Of a DNA stretch of 64,000 bases, positions 25,412 to 34,946 are shown piece after piece. Numbering within the stretch: the first letter of the stretch is position 1; each line of letters starts with the position of its first letter. The stretch comes from JAVWMQ01 sp036646055 (GTDB taxonomy: Bacteria; Bacillota; Clostridia; Peptostreptococcales; Anaerovoracaceae): assembly GCA_036646055.1 (NCBI GenBank), contig JAVXMY010000004.1, positions 62,001 through 126,000 on the forward strand, given 5' to 3'. Position numbers and translations under genes: made by a program. The notes under the pieces were generated by a model. It was not told the DNA's origin, did not search any database, and worked only from the letters and a program-made list of their open reading frames with translations.

Positions 25412-26569
25412 TTAAACAAACTCGCACATAATATCGTTAGATATGTCTATTCCTTTTTCGGTAAGGGCCAAAACTTGGCTGTTGTAAATGACATATCCCT
25501 CTCCAACTAGTTTTTTGATGTAATCCAGTTTTTCTGAGAACACATCTTCAAAGGACTTACCAAAGTTTTCTTTAAAAAGTTCTAAATTTATGCCTGCTCT
25601 AGTTCTAAGTCCAGTAAAGACATAAATTCCATAAGCCTCTTCTAATGTCTCTTCATGAAATTCACAAGGATCAAGAGAGGAATACTCTTCCTCAATACTA
25701 GCATAATATTCTTCTATATCTGTAACATTTTTAGCTCGGTAGCCTTTCATAAATGAAGAGGCTCCAAGGCCAATTCCCATATATTCAGCCATATACCAAT
25801 ACTTTAAATTATGCATACAGGAATAACCATCCTTAGCAGAATTGGATATTTCGTAATGATCGAAGCCTTTATCTTTTAGAATTTTTATTGCACTATGATA
25901 CATTTCATTATTTAAGCTATTAGGTGGAAGGTCAATTGCCCCTTCTTTGTAATCCTTATAGAATGGTGTGTTTTCCTCAAGCTGAAGAGTATAAAATGAA
26001 ATATGTTTCGGTTCTAATTTTATAATTTCATTTAAGGTAGCTAACCAAGTTTCAATACTTTGATTTGGAAGTCCAAACATTAAATCAACATTAATGTTTT
26101 CAAAACCACTATTCTTAACTAGTTTAATTGCCTTAATGGCTTCATCTCTATTATGGACTCTACCAATGGTTTTAAGAACTAAGTTATCAAGGGACTGAAC
26201 ACCAATACTAATTCGATTAATTCCTGATTTTAAATAGGTTTTTAATTTGATTTCATCAAGTGAATTTGGGTTTGATTCAATTGTTATTTCTGCATTTTTG
26301 CTTACATAAAAATTAGATTTTATTGCTTCCATAATACCCTTAATCTGACCAGGCTTAAGTATTGAAGGAGTACCACCTCCAATAAAAATACTATCAACAT
26401 AATAGTCTAAACCAACCGATTCACTATTAATTTCTATTTCACTAATTAGATATTTAACATACTTGTCTATTTGTTCTTCAGACTCATTAGCCTTAGATAA
26501 AAAACCACAGTATTTACACTTACTTTGGCAAAATGGAATGTGTATGTATAAACCTAAACTATTTCTCAT
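25412..26569 (-). CDS. hemW: HemW-type radical SAM haem chaperone (HemN-like)
   Basis: 385 aa from the ATG at 26569, where AGAGGG gives a good site; a GTG at 26584 overlapping the protease stop is the longer alternative. The radical-SAM cluster motif is C14-x3-C18-x2-C21 (FCQSKCKYCGF), followed by GGGTPS, and by the C-terminal HemN_C domain. The CxxxCxxCxF form without extra N-terminal residues marks HemW, which binds haem and inserts it into respiratory proteins, rather than the coproporphyrinogen dehydrogenase HemN. It commonly lies near lepA and hrcA in Firmicutes. Confidence 0.93.
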   Translation of the reverse strand: MRNSLGLYIHIPFCQSKCKYCGFLSKANESEEQIDKYVKYLISEIEINSESVGLDYYVDSIFIGGGTPSILKPGQIKGIMEAIKSNFYVSKNAEITIESNPNSLDEIKLKTYLKSGINRISIGVQSLDNLVLKTIGRVHNRDEAIKAIKLVKNSGFENINVDLMFGLPNQSIETWLATLNEIIKLEPKHISFYTLQLEENTPFYKDYKEGAIDLPPNSLNNEMYHSAIKILKDKGFDHYEISNSAKDGYSCMHNLKYWYMAEYMGIGLGASSFMKGYRAKNVTDIEEYYASIEEEYSSLDPCEFHEETLEEAYGIYVFTGLRTRAGINLELFKENFGKSFEDVFSEKLDYIKKLVGEGYVIYNSQVLALTEKGIDISNDIMCEFV

Positions 26570-26583
26570 ATTTCCCTCTTCCA

Positions 26584-28647
26584 CTATATAGTAGTTTTAG
26601 CAACTGGGCTATATCCACCCCAAACAAAAGTATCTCCTACTCTTAAATAAGCTCTAACCTTATAATAATAAGTTTTACCCTTTTTTACATTGGTATCAGT
26701 AGTAGTTTTAGCAGTACCGTTTTTCACCCATTTATACCCTGTGTATTTTCCGTTTTTAGATGTGGCTCTATATACTTTATAACCTTCTGGTTCATTAGCT
26801 GCTCTTGACCACCTTAATACAACCTTACCCTTGTTATCTGTTGCTTTTAGTACTTTAACAGGTCCAATCTCTGGAATTGGTTTAGCTATAATATTCAACT
26901 TGTACTCTGTAGTTTTCCTACCATCTTCTGAAACTTTAATATTAAAAATGTTGTCTCCATTTTTAAGTCTAGTCATCATTATTGGCTCATAAATACCTGA
27001 GTCCTTAGTATAATCTACCCCGTTAACTGTAATATTTCCTGTTGAAGCAAGCCAAATATGTGCATTCTTACTTCCAGGCTCAAGTTCAGTTTTTAGATTT
27101 GTATAAATTTTAGGCATATCCTGAACTCTTTTTTGTTTAGATAAGTCAAATAGTTTAATATTCTTAGCTTCTACCTTGGAATTCCCAACCATTAATGAAG
27201 ATAATAAGGCTCTATCTGTTCCTTGGAAATTTGTATCTGATTTTTTAGTATCTGTAATAGCATTTAGGCAAAGATTACATATATTTTTTAAAGTTTTAGT
27301 CTTATAAACATCTATCCATTTTTTGTTTTCTCTGTCATATAAATATGACTCTCCAGACTTAATAGTTGCAGAATATGTATTGACCCACTCTTTAGTTTTT
27401 TTCTCAAAAGGTAGCCCATCTTCTTTATTATGATTTGTATTATCTGCTTCGTAAGAAATAAAGTATTCTTGACCTTTTTTTAGAGGAATACTCTTTGGCA
27501 ATGTAACTGTATGGTATCCAGCATAAGGTTCAAATTTAAAATGATTATTAAGTTTAGTAACCCACTTAGATCCTAATTTAGTGTAAACGCTGATTTTACA
27601 ATTAATATTACTGTCAACAGTATATAAACCTACTGCTGTTAAATTAGTATTTTCCTTGGCTTTGTATTTATTCCCACCTTTAATACCAGATGGCCCTTTA
27701 GCATCTTCAGAAATAGTTGCAGACCAACCAGTATTATCGTAAAATTGTACTTTTTCACCAAGGCTTTTATCACTCATATTATAAAAAGCTCCATCAACCA
27801 TTGATTTATCTTCATAGGAGATCCAGAAGCATCCTCCAAAAGTCGCTTCATCACTTGGCCCCCAAGAATTCTTAACAAGCCATGCCCCATTATTCTTAGG
27901 CTTTGTCAAAAAATTATTCTTTGAATAATCATCATCCCATCCAATTAAAGTTACTTGGTGATTTGCAATGGATTTTTTCTTATTATACCAAGCTGATGTC
28001 TTGTAGTTCAAAGTATCAAAATCAGCATTATAAGCAATAGAAAGAGCACCATTTTTCATTAAAAGCTTCTTTAGAATGGCGCTACTAACCTTATCATCTC
28101 CTGTATTAACAGGATATGAAGGTAAATATGACACATCTCTCAAATGGAAATCTGACTGAAGTCTTTGAGATGATGATATTTTTTTTGAAAAATTAGAATA
28201 TGGATATAAGCCTTCGTTCTCCGCTCCATAAAAATGACTTAAAGTTGCTGTAGAGGTCTGATTGAACCCTCCATCTAAATACATCTGTCCCGGTCTAACT
28301 CTAAAAGAATCCTTAAAACCATAAGTGGAATCAATTAAATGTTTTTCTGACAAATCAACCCAAGGATACTTGCTAACTAGACCACTTTCTCCACTAGCTA
28401 AAGCAGCAAAAGACCAACAAGTTCCGTATTCTCCTTGATCTTTGATAGATGTAACCCTACCATAGTTACGTAAATCATAACTACTTGGATAAGTGGAATA
28501 TGTTGTTTTGTTGTTAACCTTTGGTTGACTGAATTTACTAGAATCCACACCAGAAGAAACACTGAAGCTATCAGCATTAGCAACTGAAGGAACAATAAAA
28601 ATCATTGTTAAAATTAATGTTATAAATATAAGTTTTTTCTTATTCAT
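26584..28647 (-). CDS. Secreted papain-like (C1A) cysteine protease with lectin-like, cadherin-like and Fn3 domains
   Basis: 687 aa from ATG 28647 (an alternative start lies six codons upstream). Signal peptide KKKLIFITLILTMIFIVPSVANA. The C1A catalytic domain (about 50-280) has the oxyanion/Cys motif DQGEYGTCWSF (C77), His in ANHQVTLIGW (H230) and Asn in LVKNSWGP (N260). A lectin-like domain (about 290-400, NTGWSATISE ... EYFISYEADN) follows, then a cadherin-like beta-sandwich (about 510-580) and a C-terminal fibronectin type III domain ending in KVRAYLRVG. No sortase or SLH anchor is seen, so it is probably released. It would supply peptides to an amino-acid fermenter. Confidence 0.88.
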   Translation of the reverse strand: MNKKKLIFITLILTMIFIVPSVANADSFSVSSGVDSSKFSQPKVNNKTTYSTYPSSYDLRNYGRVTSIKDQGEYGTCWSFAALASGESGLVSKYPWVDLSEKHLIDSTYGFKDSFRVRPGQMYLDGGFNQTSTATLSHFYGAENEGLYPYSNFSKKISSSQRLQSDFHLRDVSYLPSYPVNTGDDKVSSAILKKLLMKNGALSIAYNADFDTLNYKTSAWYNKKKSIANHQVTLIGWDDDYSKNNFLTKPKNNGAWLVKNSWGPSDEATFGGCFWISYEDKSMVDGAFYNMSDKSLGEKVQFYDNTGWSATISEDAKGPSGIKGGNKYKAKENTNLTAVGLYTVDSNINCKISVYTKLGSKWVTKLNNHFKFEPYAGYHTVTLPKSIPLKKGQEYFISYEADNTNHNKEDGLPFEKKTKEWVNTYSATIKSGESYLYDRENKKWIDVYKTKTLKNICNLCLNAITDTKKSDTNFQGTDRALLSSLMVGNSKVEAKNIKLFDLSKQKRVQDMPKIYTNLKTELEPGSKNAHIWLASTGNITVNGVDYTKDSGIYEPIMMTRLKNGDNIFNIKVSEDGRKTTEYKLNIIAKPIPEIGPVKVLKATDNKGKVVLRWSRAANEPEGYKVYRATSKNGKYTGYKWVKNGTAKTTTDTNVKKGKTYYYKVRAYLRVGDTFVWGGYSPVAKTTI

Positions 28648-28717
28648 AGTTTGCCCCATTTCCATTCAAAAATATCTTGCTTATATAATAACATTTCTAA
28701 AGGGAAATATCTTCTTT

Positions 28718-29071
28718 TTAGACGAAAAAAAATACTAACAAAACTGAAACTATGCACGATATATACATAACGCACACATAACCAAAAGCTGGGATGAGAG
28801 CTTTTTTCTTGAGTAAAACACATACCTCATAGTTAAAAGTAGAAAATGTTGTGTAACCACCCATTAATCCTACTCCAAGTAATAGGGAAAAGCCCTCTCT
28901 AAGTCCAGCGTTGACTATTAGAGCAAGAATTATGCTACCTGTTACATTTACAAAAAGAGTTCCAAGTAATGGATTTTTCTTTTGGGCTGTCCAAGAAGAT
29001 ATAAAAAATCTTATAATGCTACCTATTGCTCCTCCAAGACCTACAAGGATAATGTTAACGATAATATTCAT
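28718..29071 (-). CDS. crcB: Fluoride channel subunit CrcB/Fluc (second of pair)
   Basis: 117 aa, four hydrophobic helices. GGAIGSIIRF at the N-terminus and GVGLMGGYTTFSTFNYE in the third helix match Fluc, which exports F- as a dual-topology dimer. With two adjacent genes the working channel is probably a heterodimer in which each subunit has a fixed orientation. The start overlaps the stop of the first crcB by one base. Confidence 0.93.
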   Translation of the reverse strand: MNIIVNIILVGLGGAIGSIIRFFISSWTAQKKNPLLGTLFVNVTGSIILALIVNAGLREGFSLLLGVGLMGGYTTFSTFNYEVCVLLKKKALIPAFGYVCVMYISCIVSVLLVFFFV

Positions 29072-29448
29072 TATAGTTCCACCTTTCCTATTTTGTCTGA
29101 AATATACATGGCTAGCATTATTCCTAAAATACCAAAAATAAGACTTATTGTTATATAACTTATTCCGGCTAGAATATTACCTATGATTAAGAGTTGAACT
29201 GCCTCTACTGAAAAGGAGGAAAAAGTTGTAAAGGCTCCTATGAAACCTGTCCCAAAGGCGCCTAATATATCTGAATGTTTGGGGAGTTTTTTGGCTCCGT
29301 ATTCATAAATTATGCCTAAGAAAAAACAGCCTACTAGATTTACGGTTAAAGTACCCAAAGGAAAGGTTTGACCATTTAATGCTAAACCTATTAAATACCT
29401 TGTAATGGCTCCGAAGAATCCAAATAAACCTACATAAACTGTTTTCAT
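29071..29448 (-). CDS. crcB: Fluoride channel subunit CrcB/Fluc (first of pair)
   Basis: 125 aa, four hydrophobic helices, with GFFGAITRYLIG at the N-terminus, PLGTLTVNLVGCFFLG in helix two and GTGFIGAFTTFSSFSVE in helix three. It partners the next gene. It follows lepA by 11 bp; no fluoride riboswitch fits in that gap, so expression probably follows lepA. Confidence 0.93.
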   Translation of the reverse strand: MKTVYVGLFGFFGAITRYLIGLALNGQTFPLGTLTVNLVGCFFLGIIYEYGAKKLPKHSDILGAFGTGFIGAFTTFSSFSVEAVQLLIIGNILAGISYITISLIFGILGIMLAMYISDKIGKVEL

Positions 29449-29459
29449 ATTATTTCCTA

Positions 29460-31271
29460 TTATTTATTTTCATCATACTTAAGAACTGCTGTAAAGGCTT
29501 CCTGAGGAACTTCTACCTTACCAAACTGTCTCATACGCTTCTTACCTTCCTTCTGCTTCTCTAGAAGTTTTTTCTTACGTGAAATGTCACCACCGTAACA
29601 TTTGGCAATTACGTCTTTTCTGTATGCTCTAACTGTGCTTCTTGCAATGATCTTTTGTCCTATTGAAGCCTGAATTGGAACTTCAAACTGATGCATTGGA
29701 ATTACTTCCTTTAACTTTTCAGTTACAAATTTACCTCTTTGATAAGCTTTTGATTCATGTACTATCATTGAGAAAGCATCGACTAGGTCTTTGTTAAGTA
29801 GAATGTCCATTTTAACCAGCTTAGATTCCTCATAGCGGATGAATTCGTAGTCAAGTGACCCGTAACCCCTAGTCATAGATTTTAAGGCGTCAAAGAAGTC
29901 GTATATAACTTCATTTAGAGGCATCTCATAGTGAAGCTGTACTCTTGTTTCATTAATGTATTCCATATGAAGCATTTTGCCTCGTCTTTCCTGGCAAAGC
30001 TGCATAATGCTACCTACATAATCTTTTGGAATCATAATGTCTGCTTTAACAATTGGTTCTTCAATATGATCTATTAATGTTAATTCTGGCAAATTACTTG
30101 GATTTTGAACCATTAGTTCTGAACCATCATTCATGATCACTTTATAAATTACACTAGGCGAAGTTGTAATAACGCCTAAGTTGAACTCTCTTTCTAATCT
30201 TTCTACAATTATTTCCATATGTAGAAGACCTAAAAATCCACATCTAAAACCAAAGCCTAAGGCTGTTGATGTTTCAGGCTCAAAGGCGAATGCTGCGTCG
30301 TTAACCTGAAGTTTTTCTAAAGCATCTCTAACGTTTTCATATTTTTCTCCTTCGGCTGGATAAATACCACAATATACCATAGACTGAGCTTTTTTGTAGC
30401 CTGGTAATGGTTCCTCTGTTTCATCTCCGGCAATAGTAATTGTATCTCCTACTCTAGCATCTCTAACCTGTTTAATACTTGCAGAAATATACCCTACTTC
30501 TCCAGCTCTAAGTTCATTACAAGGAACTGGACCAGGTGAATATGTACCTACTTCAGTAACTTCGTATTTCTTGTCTGTATTCATTAATTTAATTACATCA
30601 CCAGCTTTAACTCTGCCATTAAATATTCTAGCATAAATAACTACACCTTTATAGTTGTCGTAGTATGAGTCAAATATTAAAGCCTTTAGTTTGCCATTAA
30701 CATCTCCTTTAGGAGCTGGAATCTTAGCAACAATAGCTTCTAACAAATCTGGAATACCTGTGCCTTCTTTGGCAGAAACAAGAGGAGCATCAGAAGCATC
30801 AATTCCGATTATTTCTTCTATTTCTTCTTTTACTTCATCTGGCCTTGAACTTGGAAGATCGATTTTATTTAAAGTTGGTACAATTTCTAAATCTTCATCT
30901 AAGGCTAAGTATACATTAGCTAATGTTTGAGCTTCTACCCCTTGAGTTGCATCAACAATTAATACAGCTCCTTCGCATGCAGCTAAACTTCTAGATACTT
31001 CATAAGTGAAGTCTACATGTCCTGGAGTATCGATTAAGTTAAATATATACTCCTTACCATCATTAGCTTTGTATGATAATCTTGAAGTCTGAAGTTTAAT
31101 TGTAATACCTCTTTCTCTTTCAAGATCCATGTTATCTAAGAACTGTTCTTTCATGTCTCTTTTAGCTACCACCCCTGTATATTCCAAGATTCTGTCAGCT
31201 AAAGTTGACTTACCATGGTCTATATGGGCAATGATACTAAAATTTCTTATATTGTCCTGATATGAATTCAT
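29460..31271 (-). CDS. lepA: Elongation factor 4 (LepA)
   Basis: 603 aa from ATG 31271 (GTGAGG in front; the GTG itself four codons earlier is the longer alternative). Translational GTPase with G1 AHIDHGKST, DTPGHVDF, and NKIDLPS; the LepA-specific C-terminal domain ends with RKKKLLEKQKEGKKRMR. It remodels stalled or early ribosomes. Opposite orientation to rpsT, an arrangement common in Firmicutes, and first gene of the run to glpK. Confidence 0.98.
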   Translation of the reverse strand: MNSYQDNIRNFSIIAHIDHGKSTLADRILEYTGVVAKRDMKEQFLDNMDLERERGITIKLQTSRLSYKANDGKEYIFNLIDTPGHVDFTYEVSRSLAACEGAVLIVDATQGVEAQTLANVYLALDEDLEIVPTLNKIDLPSSRPDEVKEEIEEIIGIDASDAPLVSAKEGTGIPDLLEAIVAKIPAPKGDVNGKLKALIFDSYYDNYKGVVIYARIFNGRVKAGDVIKLMNTDKKYEVTEVGTYSPGPVPCNELRAGEVGYISASIKQVRDARVGDTITIAGDETEEPLPGYKKAQSMVYCGIYPAEGEKYENVRDALEKLQVNDAAFAFEPETSTALGFGFRCGFLGLLHMEIIVERLEREFNLGVITTSPSVIYKVIMNDGSELMVQNPSNLPELTLIDHIEEPIVKADIMIPKDYVGSIMQLCQERRGKMLHMEYINETRVQLHYEMPLNEVIYDFFDALKSMTRGYGSLDYEFIRYEESKLVKMDILLNKDLVDAFSMIVHESKAYQRGKFVTEKLKEVIPMHQFEVPIQASIGQKIIARSTVRAYRKDVIAKCYGGDISRKKKLLEKQKEGKKRMRQFGKVEVPQEAFTAVLKYDENK

Positions 31272-31352
31272 ATTTTTCCTCACTTCTGTTATTATTGATA
31301 TATTAATTTCAAAAATATATATTAAATTTGAAAGTTTTTTACTACTTTTTCT

Positions 31353-31381
31353 ATTTTACTAGAAAATACTCTTGATTTCAA
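31353..31381 (-). promoter_or_regulatory. Promoter of the lepA run
   Basis: Minus strand TTGAAA (31376-31381), 17-bp spacer, TAAAAT (31353-31358). Its -35 overlaps that of the rpsT promoter on the other strand by two bases. Confidence 0.7.
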
Positions 31382-31400
31382 TCAAAATTTATTATATACT
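31372..31400 (+). promoter_or_regulatory. Promoter of rpsT
   Basis: TTGATT (31372-31377), 17-bp spacer, TATACT (31395-31400), about 58 nt before the rpsT ATG. Confidence 0.8.
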
Positions 31401-31458
31401 ACTAAAAGCGAGTTTTGCTAAACAAATTATTTTAAGAACAAAGTGGGGTGAATTTAAA

Positions 31459-31725
31459 ATGGCAAATATTAAAAGTGCTAAGAAAAGAATCGGAGTAATC
31501 GACAAGAAAACAGCTAGAAACAAACGTGTGAAAAATCACATTAAGGCTTTACTAAAGAGCTTTGATGCAGCTATCGCTGAAGGCGACATGGCAGCAGCAA
31601 AAGAATATTTAGTTCTTGCAGAAAAGAAACTTGATCAGTCTGTTGCTAAAGGTATCAATCATAAGAATACTGCAGCTAGAAAAGTGTCAAGATTAAACAA
31701 AAGATTCAACAAAGCTAACGCTTAA
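31459..31725 (+). CDS. rpsT: 30S ribosomal protein S20
   Basis: 88 aa, the expected size. MANIKSAKKRI start and Lys/Arg/Ala-rich helices (KTARNKRVKNHIKALLKSF, then AAGREYLV-like AAKEYLVLAEKKLD, and GINHKNTAARKVSRL). It binds 16S rRNA. A longer frame back to 31372 is rejected: it begins inside the promoter, whereas GTGGGGTG precedes the ATG at 31459. Confidence 0.98.
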   Translation: MANIKSAKKRIGVIDKKTARNKRVKNHIKALLKSFDAAIAEGDMAAAKEYLVLAEKKLDQSVAKGINHKNTAARKVSRLNKRFNKANA

Positions 31726-31788
31726 TCTCACCCGTCCCCACATCCACATAAGTTAAATGTGTTTGGAATCGACAAAAAAACCAAAGAG

Positions 31789-31818
31789 AAAAGATGGAAG
31801 TGTCTCCCATCTTTTTTT
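31789..31818 (+). terminator. Terminator after rpsT
   Basis: AAAGATGG / CCATCTTT stem with a short loop followed by a T7 run. The 63 nt between the rpsT stop and this hairpin hold no recognised feature. Confidence 0.85.
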
Positions 31819-31839
31819 AGTTTTTGAAAACAATATTAT

Positions 31840-31876
31840 AAAAAGCACTATACAGCATTTTGCATAGTGCTTTTTT
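31840..31876. terminator. Bidirectional hairpin after the GHL10 protein gene
   Basis: AAAAGCACTAT / ATAGTGCTTTT, 11-bp stem with T runs on both strands; sits just past the stop of the minus-strand gene at 31894. Confidence 0.85.
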
Positions 31877-31893
31877 ATTAGTCAATAGTTTCT

Positions 31894-33030
31894 TTACAAG
31901 TATTTTGGATCTTTAATCTGAGGTTTCATATTAATTCGCTCTTCTCTAGCAGCACCTGATTTCATTAAATCAGCACCACTGAAAAATACAAATCCGTCAG
32001 CACCTGCAGCTCTCAATTGGCCTATTTGCTTACTCATATTGTTATGATTCATTGTCCATCCTTTGTCGCTAGTAGCTGAAACTGATTTACCAGCTCTATA
32101 AAGTGCAAGTCCAATGTATAGATCAACATTTTGATTAGTGTTTAAATTCATAAACTGGTTCATTCTATTTGTAAACATTGTTACATTACCTTTAGAACTC
32201 CAGTTATTTGTCCAGTAAATTTGAGGTATTACATAATCAACATAAATATCTTTTGATAGCCATGATTGAACATTTGCTCCTGCATTATTACAGTTTTCAA
32301 GATTTCCTGCTGGACTAATTCCAAATTTAACAGATTCATCTCTACCCTTAATATAGGCTCTAACTTTTTTAATCATAATATTACAATTTCTCATTTTAAC
32401 AGCTGATCTAATATGATTTTTCTTATATCGTTTGCCTGTATCTAAATCAGTATAATAATTACTAGAATGATAGAAGTAGTCATCAAAATGAATTCCATCT
32501 ACACCATAATCCATTACTTCTTTAACTGAGTTTATAATGTCATTAGTAGATGAAGTTTTACTTGGATCTAAGAATAAATCATAACTAATTCTGTAAGGAT
32601 TAATCCACGCATGAAGTTCCATATTTCTATCGTGGGCTTTTTTGATCATTATTTCTAATGGGTCAAAATTACTAAATGCCGATGTTCCAAGTCCACTCTT
32701 ATGTGTAATATCCTTATTTGCTCTATAAGTTTTACTTCTGTAAGTTGCATCTCTAAAAGCTCTAGTGTGGAAATAGATAGTATTAACATTATAGGATTTT
32801 GCTCTGTTTAATATCTTATCTACATTTTTTCTAAAAGTCGTTTCTGAACTTGTGTTTAATCCTAAGTCGTCAAAATCAGGAAATCCAATCCATAGCCCTT
32901 TAATTTCTTTTCCTTTTGGAACCTCATAGGCTTTTGCATCCATTGCAGACATAGGTGCCATAATAGAAAAAACCATAACAGCTGAGATAACAAGCGCCAG
33001 ATATTTTTTCCCTAAAATTTTTATTTTCAT
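31894..33030 (-). CDS. Secreted family-10-like glycosyl hydrolase (GHL10/DUF187)
   Basis: 378 aa. A signal peptide (GKKYLALVISAVMVFSIMAPMSAMDAKA, cleavage near residue 34) is followed by a TIM-barrel domain with KGLWIGFPDFDDLG at the start, WINPYRIS, GVDGIHFDDYFY (likely catalytic Asp pair) and DYVIPQIYW. Relatives such as YngK are thought to act on peptidoglycan or surface polysaccharide, but the substrate is not proven. GAGAGGAG precedes the ATG. It stands alone between two terminators. Confidence 0.87.
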   Translation of the reverse strand: MKIKILGKKYLALVISAVMVFSIMAPMSAMDAKAYEVPKGKEIKGLWIGFPDFDDLGLNTSSETTFRKNVDKILNRAKSYNVNTIYFHTRAFRDATYRSKTYRANKDITHKSGLGTSAFSNFDPLEIMIKKAHDRNMELHAWINPYRISYDLFLDPSKTSSTNDIINSVKEVMDYGVDGIHFDDYFYHSSNYYTDLDTGKRYKKNHIRSAVKMRNCNIMIKKVRAYIKGRDESVKFGISPAGNLENCNNAGANVQSWLSKDIYVDYVIPQIYWTNNWSSKGNVTMFTNRMNQFMNLNTNQNVDLYIGLALYRAGKSVSATSDKGWTMNHNNMSKQIGQLRAAGADGFVFFSGADLMKSGAAREERINMKPQIKDPKYL

Positions 33031-33073
33031 AAAATAACTCCTCTCAATTCTTTCTTATACTTATATGATAACA

Positions 33074-33111
33074 AAGAATCCTACGATAAATCAATTTATA
33101 GCAGGATTCTT
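33074..33111 (-). terminator. Terminator after the acyl-CoA synthetase gene
   Basis: AAGAATCCT / AGGATTCTT outer stem with an inner ATAAATTGATTTAT-type stem; the T tract after it (TTTGTT) is weak. Confidence 0.6.
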
Positions 33112-33119
33112 CACATTAA

Positions 33120-34829
33120 TTACATGTTTGCTTTTCTGATGATTTTTTTCGTTGTTGTGCGAATAAAATCTTCTTCTCTAATTATAATATTCTTAATTCT
33201 TTTGTAGCTTGGAAGCTGAACATTAATCTTATAAATTTCTTCTTTGAAAAATTCTTGTAATTGATCTTTAGTATATTCTTCAAGATTTTCTTCTTTCAAA
33301 GCTGCTTCATCAGGTTTAATTTGAACTGTAATAATAGTATCTTCATTTTTCTCGCCTTCAACACCATAAACCATAGATTCTTCAACAAATTTATTGGCAT
33401 TAACTATAATTTCAATTTCTTCAGGATAAATGTTTTTACCAGTTTTAGTTACAATAACATTTTTAGATCTTCCTGTTAAGTAAACCCAGCCGTCTTTGTC
33501 TAGGAATCCAAGGTCTCCAGATTTAAAGTAACCATCTTCAGTAAATACTTCCTTTGTTGCTTCAGGCATATTGTAATACCCTAACATTACGTTATCCCCT
33601 TTTATTAAAATTTCACCAATTCCATCTTCATTTGGATTATCTATTTTAATGTCCACTTCCGGGATTGCAGGTCCACATGACCCCGCTTTTCTATAAATAT
33701 CTCCAAAATCAGGAACTCCTGCAACTAGTGGTGCAGTTTCTGTAAGTCCATAACCCTGAGTTAAGTCAAATCCTAAGTCAACAAATCCTCTTAGTACATT
33801 TGGATCTAATGCTGCCGCTCCACAAATAACTAATCTAAGTTTACCACCAAAGTTTTTGTATACAGATTTAAAAATCACTCTTCTTTTGTCTATACCCATT
33901 GCAAGTAAAAACTTATTTAACTTTATTGCTTTCTTTAAGACTTTATCTTTTTTAGTTTTTTCAGCTTCCTTCCAAATCTTGTTATATATTGATTCAACAA
34001 TTAATGGAACTCCAACTAACATACTTGCCTGTGATTCCTGAAGGTTCTTAAGTACGTATTTAAGCCCCTCACAAAAAGCAACACTAGCACCTTGATAAAG
34101 CATTACTAGTATACCAATTGTAGATTCAAAAGTATGATGAATAGGAAGAAGACTTAAACTTCTATCTCCATCATAAAGTTTAACGATTTGACTTGTTGAC
34201 ATTATTACTCGACATAAGTTTCTATGACAAAGCATAACCCCCTTAGGAGTACCTGTGGTTCCTGATGTAAAGAGAATTACTCTCATTTCATTTGGATCTA
34301 ATTCAGCATTAATATATGCATCGTTACCTTGTTCTAGAAGGATCATTCCATCGTTTATTAATGAATAAATATGATTTTCAATTGTCATATTTTCTTTAAT
34401 CTCATAAGCATCCATTTTAAACTTATACTCAATGTCCATATCATCAAAGTATTTTGTATAATTTTGTGTAAAGAATACAGCCTTACAGCCTGCAGTCTTA
34501 ATTAAATTTTCAATTTCTTCTTTTTTTAGTTCTTTATCTAAAGGCACCACTATTCCAGCACCATTGATGATTGCAAAATATGCAACTACCCATTGGTAAG
34601 AGTTATTACCCATAACTGCAATTTTCTCTCCCTTAAGGCCCATATCAATTAACTTAGTGCCTAGTGCATCAACATCTCTTTTAAATTGACTAAAAGATAT
34701 TTCGAAGTATTCTCCGCCTTTTTTCTCTTTGGGTAAAAGTGCTGGTTTATCTCCAAACAATGCTGCATTACCATTTATTAAGTCTCTTAATGTTTCTATG
34801 TTTCTCACACTATGTAATTTTGATTCCAT
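33120..34829 (-). CDS. Long-chain acyl-CoA synthetase (AMP-binding enzyme)
   Basis: 569 aa ANL-superfamily enzyme activating a carboxylic acid with ATP and CoA. The P-loop FTSGTTGTPKGV, GYGLTETAPLV, the hinge SGDLGFLDKDGW and LTGRSKNVIVTKTGKNIYPEE are clear; the adenylation lysine is in TTTKKIIRK near the C-terminus. Long-chain fatty acids are the likely substrate from overall similarity, but other acids are possible. No signal or membrane segment. GGAGAG precedes the ATG. Divergent from deoD. Confidence 0.88.
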   Translation of the reverse strand: MESKLHSVRNIETLRDLINGNAALFGDKPALLPKEKKGGEYFEISFSQFKRDVDALGTKLIDMGLKGEKIAVMGNNSYQWVVAYFAIINGAGIVVPLDKELKKEEIENLIKTAGCKAVFFTQNYTKYFDDMDIEYKFKMDAYEIKENMTIENHIYSLINDGMILLEQGNDAYINAELDPNEMRVILFTSGTTGTPKGVMLCHRNLCRVIMSTSQIVKLYDGDRSLSLLPIHHTFESTIGILVMLYQGASVAFCEGLKYVLKNLQESQASMLVGVPLIVESIYNKIWKEAEKTKKDKVLKKAIKLNKFLLAMGIDKRRVIFKSVYKNFGGKLRLVICGAAALDPNVLRGFVDLGFDLTQGYGLTETAPLVAGVPDFGDIYRKAGSCGPAIPEVDIKIDNPNEDGIGEILIKGDNVMLGYYNMPEATKEVFTEDGYFKSGDLGFLDKDGWVYLTGRSKNVIVTKTGKNIYPEEIEIIVNANKFVEESMVYGVEGEKNEDTIITVQIKPDEAALKEENLEEYTKDQLQEFFKEEIYKINVQLPSYKRIKNIIIREEDFIRTTTKKIIRKANM

Positions 34830-34896
34830 ATTAATATTCTCTCCATTATTATTTTGTGATATAATTAGCTTGATAGATATGAAATTAAATTAATTC

Positions 34897-34925
34897 TTAA
34901 TCTAACATTTCTATTATACTATAAT
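34897..34925 (+). promoter_or_regulatory. Candidate promoter of deoD
   Basis: TTAATC (34897-34902), 17-bp spacer, TATAAT (34920-34925), 21 nt before the TTG start. Confidence 0.55.
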
Positions 34926-34946
34926 AATTAAAGAAAGGGAAACATT

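Noticed and set aside
28788..28800. Third partial copy of the 19-bp motif (GGGATGAGAG)
   Set aside because: Only ten bases match and it lies in crcB coding sequence.
29449..29459. Fluoride riboswitch upstream of the crcB pair
   Set aside because: Only 11 bp separate lepA and crcB, too short for the fold.
31307..31333. TTTCAAA-N13-TTTGAAA dyad between lepA and rpsT
   Set aside because: Very A+T-rich and easily formed by chance in such sequence; no clear relation to either start point.
31372..31458. 29-residue N-terminal extension of S20
   Set aside because: It starts on the -35 box of the gene's own promoter and does not match the S20 family start.
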